Of a DNA stretch of 7,683 nucleotides, positions 5,474-7,683 are shown piece by piece. Source of the stretch: Fidelibacterota bacterium (GTDB taxonomy: Bacteria; Fidelibacterota; Marinisomatia; Marinisomatales; TCS55); NCBI GenBank assembly GCA_002701785.1, contig NZXC01000011.1, forward strand, positions 48,157 to 55,839. The letters are read 5' to 3'. The notes under the pieces were generated by a model. That model made no database searches and had not been told where the DNA came from. It worked only from the letters and a program-made list of their open reading frames with translations. The first letter of the stretch is position 1. Each line of letters opens with the position of its first letter. The position numbers and the translations under genes were made by a program.

Positions 5474-6792
5474 TATGCTGCTTCTTTCTTTTTAACTAAA
5501 TACCCATGCAAACTAATCCCTTTTGCATCAGTAATCAACACATCTACAATATCCTTAATATTTGCATTTTCTTTGTCAAAAATAACCCATTTATTTGAGT
5601 CAGTTCTACCAGCCCATTGATTAATAGATCTTTTACTATTTTTTTCAACTAGAACTCTTTCATTATTACCTATAATTTCTTTATTCCTAATAAGAGTATG
5701 TTCCTTTTGAAGTTTAATTACTTTCTCTAATCTTTCTTGTTTGTCCATTTCTGATATTTGGTCAGAATATTCATGAGCTTTTGTTCCTAACCTTGGTGAA
5801 TATTTAAATGTAAATGCTGAATCAAATTTTATTTTATTCATAACATCAATTGTCTCTTCAAAATCAGAATTCGTTTCTCCAGGAAAACCAACTATTATAT
5901 CTGTAGTTAAACCACAACTTGGCAATATTTCTCTAATACGATGGGCTCTTTCAATAAAATGGTTTTTAGTATATGTTCTATTCATTCGATTGAGTATCCT
6001 ACTAGATCCCGCCTGCAATGGAAAATGAACAGCATTACAAATATTATCATAATGAGCCATAACATATAGAACATCATCTGTCATATCTTCAGGATGAGGG
6101 GAAGTATATCTTAATCTTTCAACTCCAGATATTTCTGCTATTTCTTTTAATAAATAATCAAAGCTATGGTTTTCATATTTATAAGAATTGACATTCTGAC
6201 CTAATAATGTTATTTCAATAAATCCTTCATTAACTGCTTTTTTAACTTCATTAACTATACTATTTACACTTCTACTTCTTTCTCTTCCTCTTGTAAATGG
6301 GACAATACAAAAAGTGCAAAATTTATCGCAACCACGCATAATTGATATCCATGCATTAATACCTTCTTTTCTAGAAGGAAAAAAATTATCATAAACTTCA
6401 TATCTGGATAATTTAGTATCTACTATATTTTTTTTATCTTCTATTTTACGTTCAAGTAATGCTGGTAGTTTTCTATAAGAATCTGGACCAAGAATGATAT
6501 CCACATATGGTTTGGAATCAAGAATATCATCTTTCAAATGCTGAGCCATACAACCTAATACACCAATAATCACCTCAGGGTTATTACGTTTGATTCTCGA
6601 AAAAACACCAAGACGAGAATGCACCTTTTCTTCAGCATGTTCTCTGATTGCGCAAGTATTTACAAAAATAATATCAGCCTTATCAATAGAATTGATGGAA
6701 GAATAATTTTTTGATTGAAGTATCCCTTCAATCATTTCTGAATCCGCCACGTTCATTTGGCATCCAAAAGTTTCTAGGTAGTATTTACCCAT
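5473..6792 (-). CDS. miaB: MiaB, tRNA-2-methylthio-N6-dimethylallyladenosine synthase
   Basis: The 439-residue radical-SAM methylthiotransferase adds the 2-methylthio group to i6A37 in tRNAs reading U-starting codons. The N-terminal UPF0004 domain carries the three cysteines for the auxiliary 4Fe-4S cluster: Cys11 (ETFGCQMN), Cys47 (VNTCAIRE) and Cys81 (LGCMAQ). The radical-SAM motif is RGCDKFCTFC with Cys155, Cys159 and Cys162, followed by PFTRGRERSR. Further markers are LLGQNVNSY (196-204), FPLQAGSSRIL (257-267) and the IIVGFPGET block (299-307). A C-terminal TRAM domain (about 373-435) would bind tRNA. Length is typical, all six cysteines are kept, and the NVNSY and CAIRE motifs favour MiaB over MtaB or RimO. 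It is the first gene of the tightly packed run and is separated from the M23 gene by 54 bp containing a hairpin. No Shine-Dalgarno motif is visible before ATG 6790-6792. Confidence 0.96.
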   Translation of the reverse strand: MGKYYLETFGCQMNVADSEMIEGILQSKNYSSINSIDKADIIFVNTCAIREHAEEKVHSRLGVFSRIKRNNPEVIIGVLGCMAQHLKDDILDSKPYVDIILGPDSYRKLPALLERKIEDKKNIVDTKLSRYEVYDNFFPSRKEGINAWISIMRGCDKFCTFCIVPFTRGRERSRSVNSIVNEVKKAVNEGFIEITLLGQNVNSYKYENHSFDYLLKEIAEISGVERLRYTSPHPEDMTDDVLYVMAHYDNICNAVHFPLQAGSSRILNRMNRTYTKNHFIERAHRIREILPSCGLTTDIIVGFPGETNSDFEETIDVMNKIKFDSAFTFKYSPRLGTKAHEYSDQISEMDKQERLEKVIKLQKEHTLIRNKEIIGNNERVLVEKNSKRSINQWAGRTDSNKWVIFDKENANIKDIVDVLITDAKGISLHGYLVKKKEAA

Positions 6793-6818
6793 GATATAAA
6801 TATTTAGTTAAGAAACCC

Positions 6819-6843
6819 AGAGTTTAGGTGAATTATAAACTCT
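6819..6843 (-). terminator. Weak hairpin between the M23 gene and miaB
   Basis: AGAGTTTA and TAAACTCT form an 8-bp stem (6819-6826 with 6836-6843) around a 9-base loop, starting three bases after the M23 stop codon. In the minus direction it is followed by GGGTTTCTT, only a partial U-tract. It could be a weak terminator, partial attenuator or mRNA 3'-end stabiliser that lowers miaB-operon readthrough. The stem is AU-rich. Confidence 0.35.
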
Positions 6844-6846
6844 AAT

Positions 6847-7683
6847 TTATTTGATATACCCACTGAAAAAATAATCCAATGGGTTTTGTGGAACTCCATT
6901 ACGATGAACTTCGTAATGTAAGTGAGGTCCTGCTGAACGTCCTGTATTCCCTGATTTGCCAATAAGATCGCCACGTTTTACTTTCTGACCCCATTTAACA
7001 TAAAACTTAGACAAATGTGCAAAAATTGTTCTATATCCATATCCATGGTCTAATTTAATTACTTTTCCAAAACCTCCCTGTCTAGCTGCATATTTAACTA
7101 CACCATCAGAAGGTGCATAAATATTTGTACCAGAAGAAACAGTAATATCCTGGCCATAATGAAAACGAGGCTTACTAGTAAATGGGTCATTTCGATAACC
7201 AAATCCTGAATTAATATATCCTCCATTTACCGGTCGAATAGATGGAATTGATTGTAAACGATCTGATTCTTTTATTACTTTATTATAAATATTTGAATAA
7301 CTGGCAAGTTCTAATTTCACTTTCCTTGTTAAATTATCTACATTCATCTCCAAATCAATTAATTTACTTGCAGGGTCTGATAATTGATTTTCTACTTTAA
7401 CGGGCTTAACAACCTCCATACCTCCAATACCTAATTTTCTAACATCTTTATCTATTTGAGGCATATTTGCATAAGTCCTCAATGCACGATCTTTTTCTTC
7501 TATATTTATTACATGCGTAGATAATAAATCCATCTGTTGATGAAGTTTAGATAGCGTAAGAGATAATTGACTATAATCTCTTTTTAGATTTTTTAATTTT
7601 GTCTGATATAGAATTTTTGTAAGGTAATCAGTAGCAAAAAATAAACCAGTTCCTACAATTGATACACAGAGAAAAACAACTAT
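6847..7683 (-). CDS. Membrane-anchored M23 family (LytM-type) metallopeptidase, N-terminus outside window
   Basis: The frame is open to the window edge, giving 278 visible residues; the first in-frame ATG (7531-7533) is internal and not the true start. The codons before it encode a membrane helix (visible residues 1-17, IVVFLCVSIVGTGLFFA) and a long helical, probably coiled-coil region (24-70). A linker with RKLGIGG (82-88) follows. The C-terminal LytM domain begins at about 151 with GGYINSGFGYRNDPF and holds HYGQD (His175, Asp179), the AHLS histidine (His223) and HLHYE (His254, His256). His175, Asp179 and His256 are the expected zinc ligands, so the site is intact. Such proteins cleave peptide crosslinks of peptidoglycan or activate amidases from the periplasmic face of the inner membrane. 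The TM-coiled coil-IGG-LytM layout resembles M23 proteins common in Bacteroidota and relatives. It lies upstream of miaB on the same strand. Confidence 0.9.
   Translation of the reverse strand: MVVFLCVSIVGTGLFFATDYLTKILYQTKLKNLKRDYSQLSLTLSKLHQQMDLLSTHVINIEEKDRALRTYANMPQIDKDVRKLGIGGMEVVKPVKVENQLSDPASKLIDLEMNVDNLTRKVKLELASYSNIYNKVIKESDRLQSIPSIRPVNGGYINSGFGYRNDPFTSKPRFHYGQDITVSSGTNIYAPSDGVVKYAARQGGFGKVIKLDHGYGYRTIFAHLSKFYVKWGQKVKRGDLIGKSGNTGRSAGPHLHYEVHRNGVPQNPLDYFFSGYIK

Noticed and set aside
7531..7533. ATG as the start of the M23 peptidase
   Set aside because: The frame continues without a stop to the window edge and encodes a membrane helix and helical linker typical of this protein type, so this methionine is internal.
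1..7683. CRISPR array, insertion sequence, integrase or prophage genes
   Set aside because: No set of regularly spaced repeats, terminal inverted repeats, transposase motifs or phage proteins was seen on either strand.

Overview
The window is a strongly AT-rich bacterial chromosome segment from a diderm (Gram-negative-type) organism. Evidence for two membranes is a LapA/LapB-type pair, a SPOR-domain protein and a membrane-anchored M23 peptidase of the kind common in the Bacteroidota/FCB group. An uncultured, probably marine FCB lineage such as Marinimicrobia (SAR406) would fit the gene content and base composition. That assignment is inference; no rRNA or other taxonomic marker is present.

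Right part (about 3134-7683, all minus strand, read right to left): an M23 metallopeptidase that enters from outside the window, then miaB, a LapA-like two-helix membrane protein, a LapB-like TPR protein and a TPR/SPOR periplasmic protein. From miaB onward the genes are packed as one operon: TAATG between miaB and lapA, 2 bp between lapA and lapB, and GTGA between lapB and the SPOR gene. Seven bases after the SPOR stop lies a complete selenocysteine tRNA (selC, anticodon UCA) with an encoded CCA end, followed by a 12-bp hairpin. This looks like a core block for envelope homeostasis and tRNA function.

Middle part (about 1858-3092, minus strand): a two-gene unit with its own candidate promoter. 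It encodes an HMG-CoA-lyase-family TIM barrel whose active site is altered at three positions, followed by a 92-residue DUF1543-like protein.

Left part (1-1843): a sodium:solute symporter, cut by the window edge, on the minus strand, divergent from a membrane-anchored GH5 subfamily-7-type beta-mannanase on the plus strand. The 155-bp space between them holds back-to-back candidate promoters and an operator-like inverted repeat. This suggests, without proving it, a small unit that cleaves mannan and takes up a product or an unrelated solute.

No CRISPR array, insertion sequence, integrase or rRNA is visible. No stretch over 300 bases lacks a gene. No wholly new system is evident. The best leads are the altered lyase, the LapB homologue lacking its metal-binding tail, the structurally odd selC and its possible role as an island boundary, and the divergent mannanase/symporter unit.
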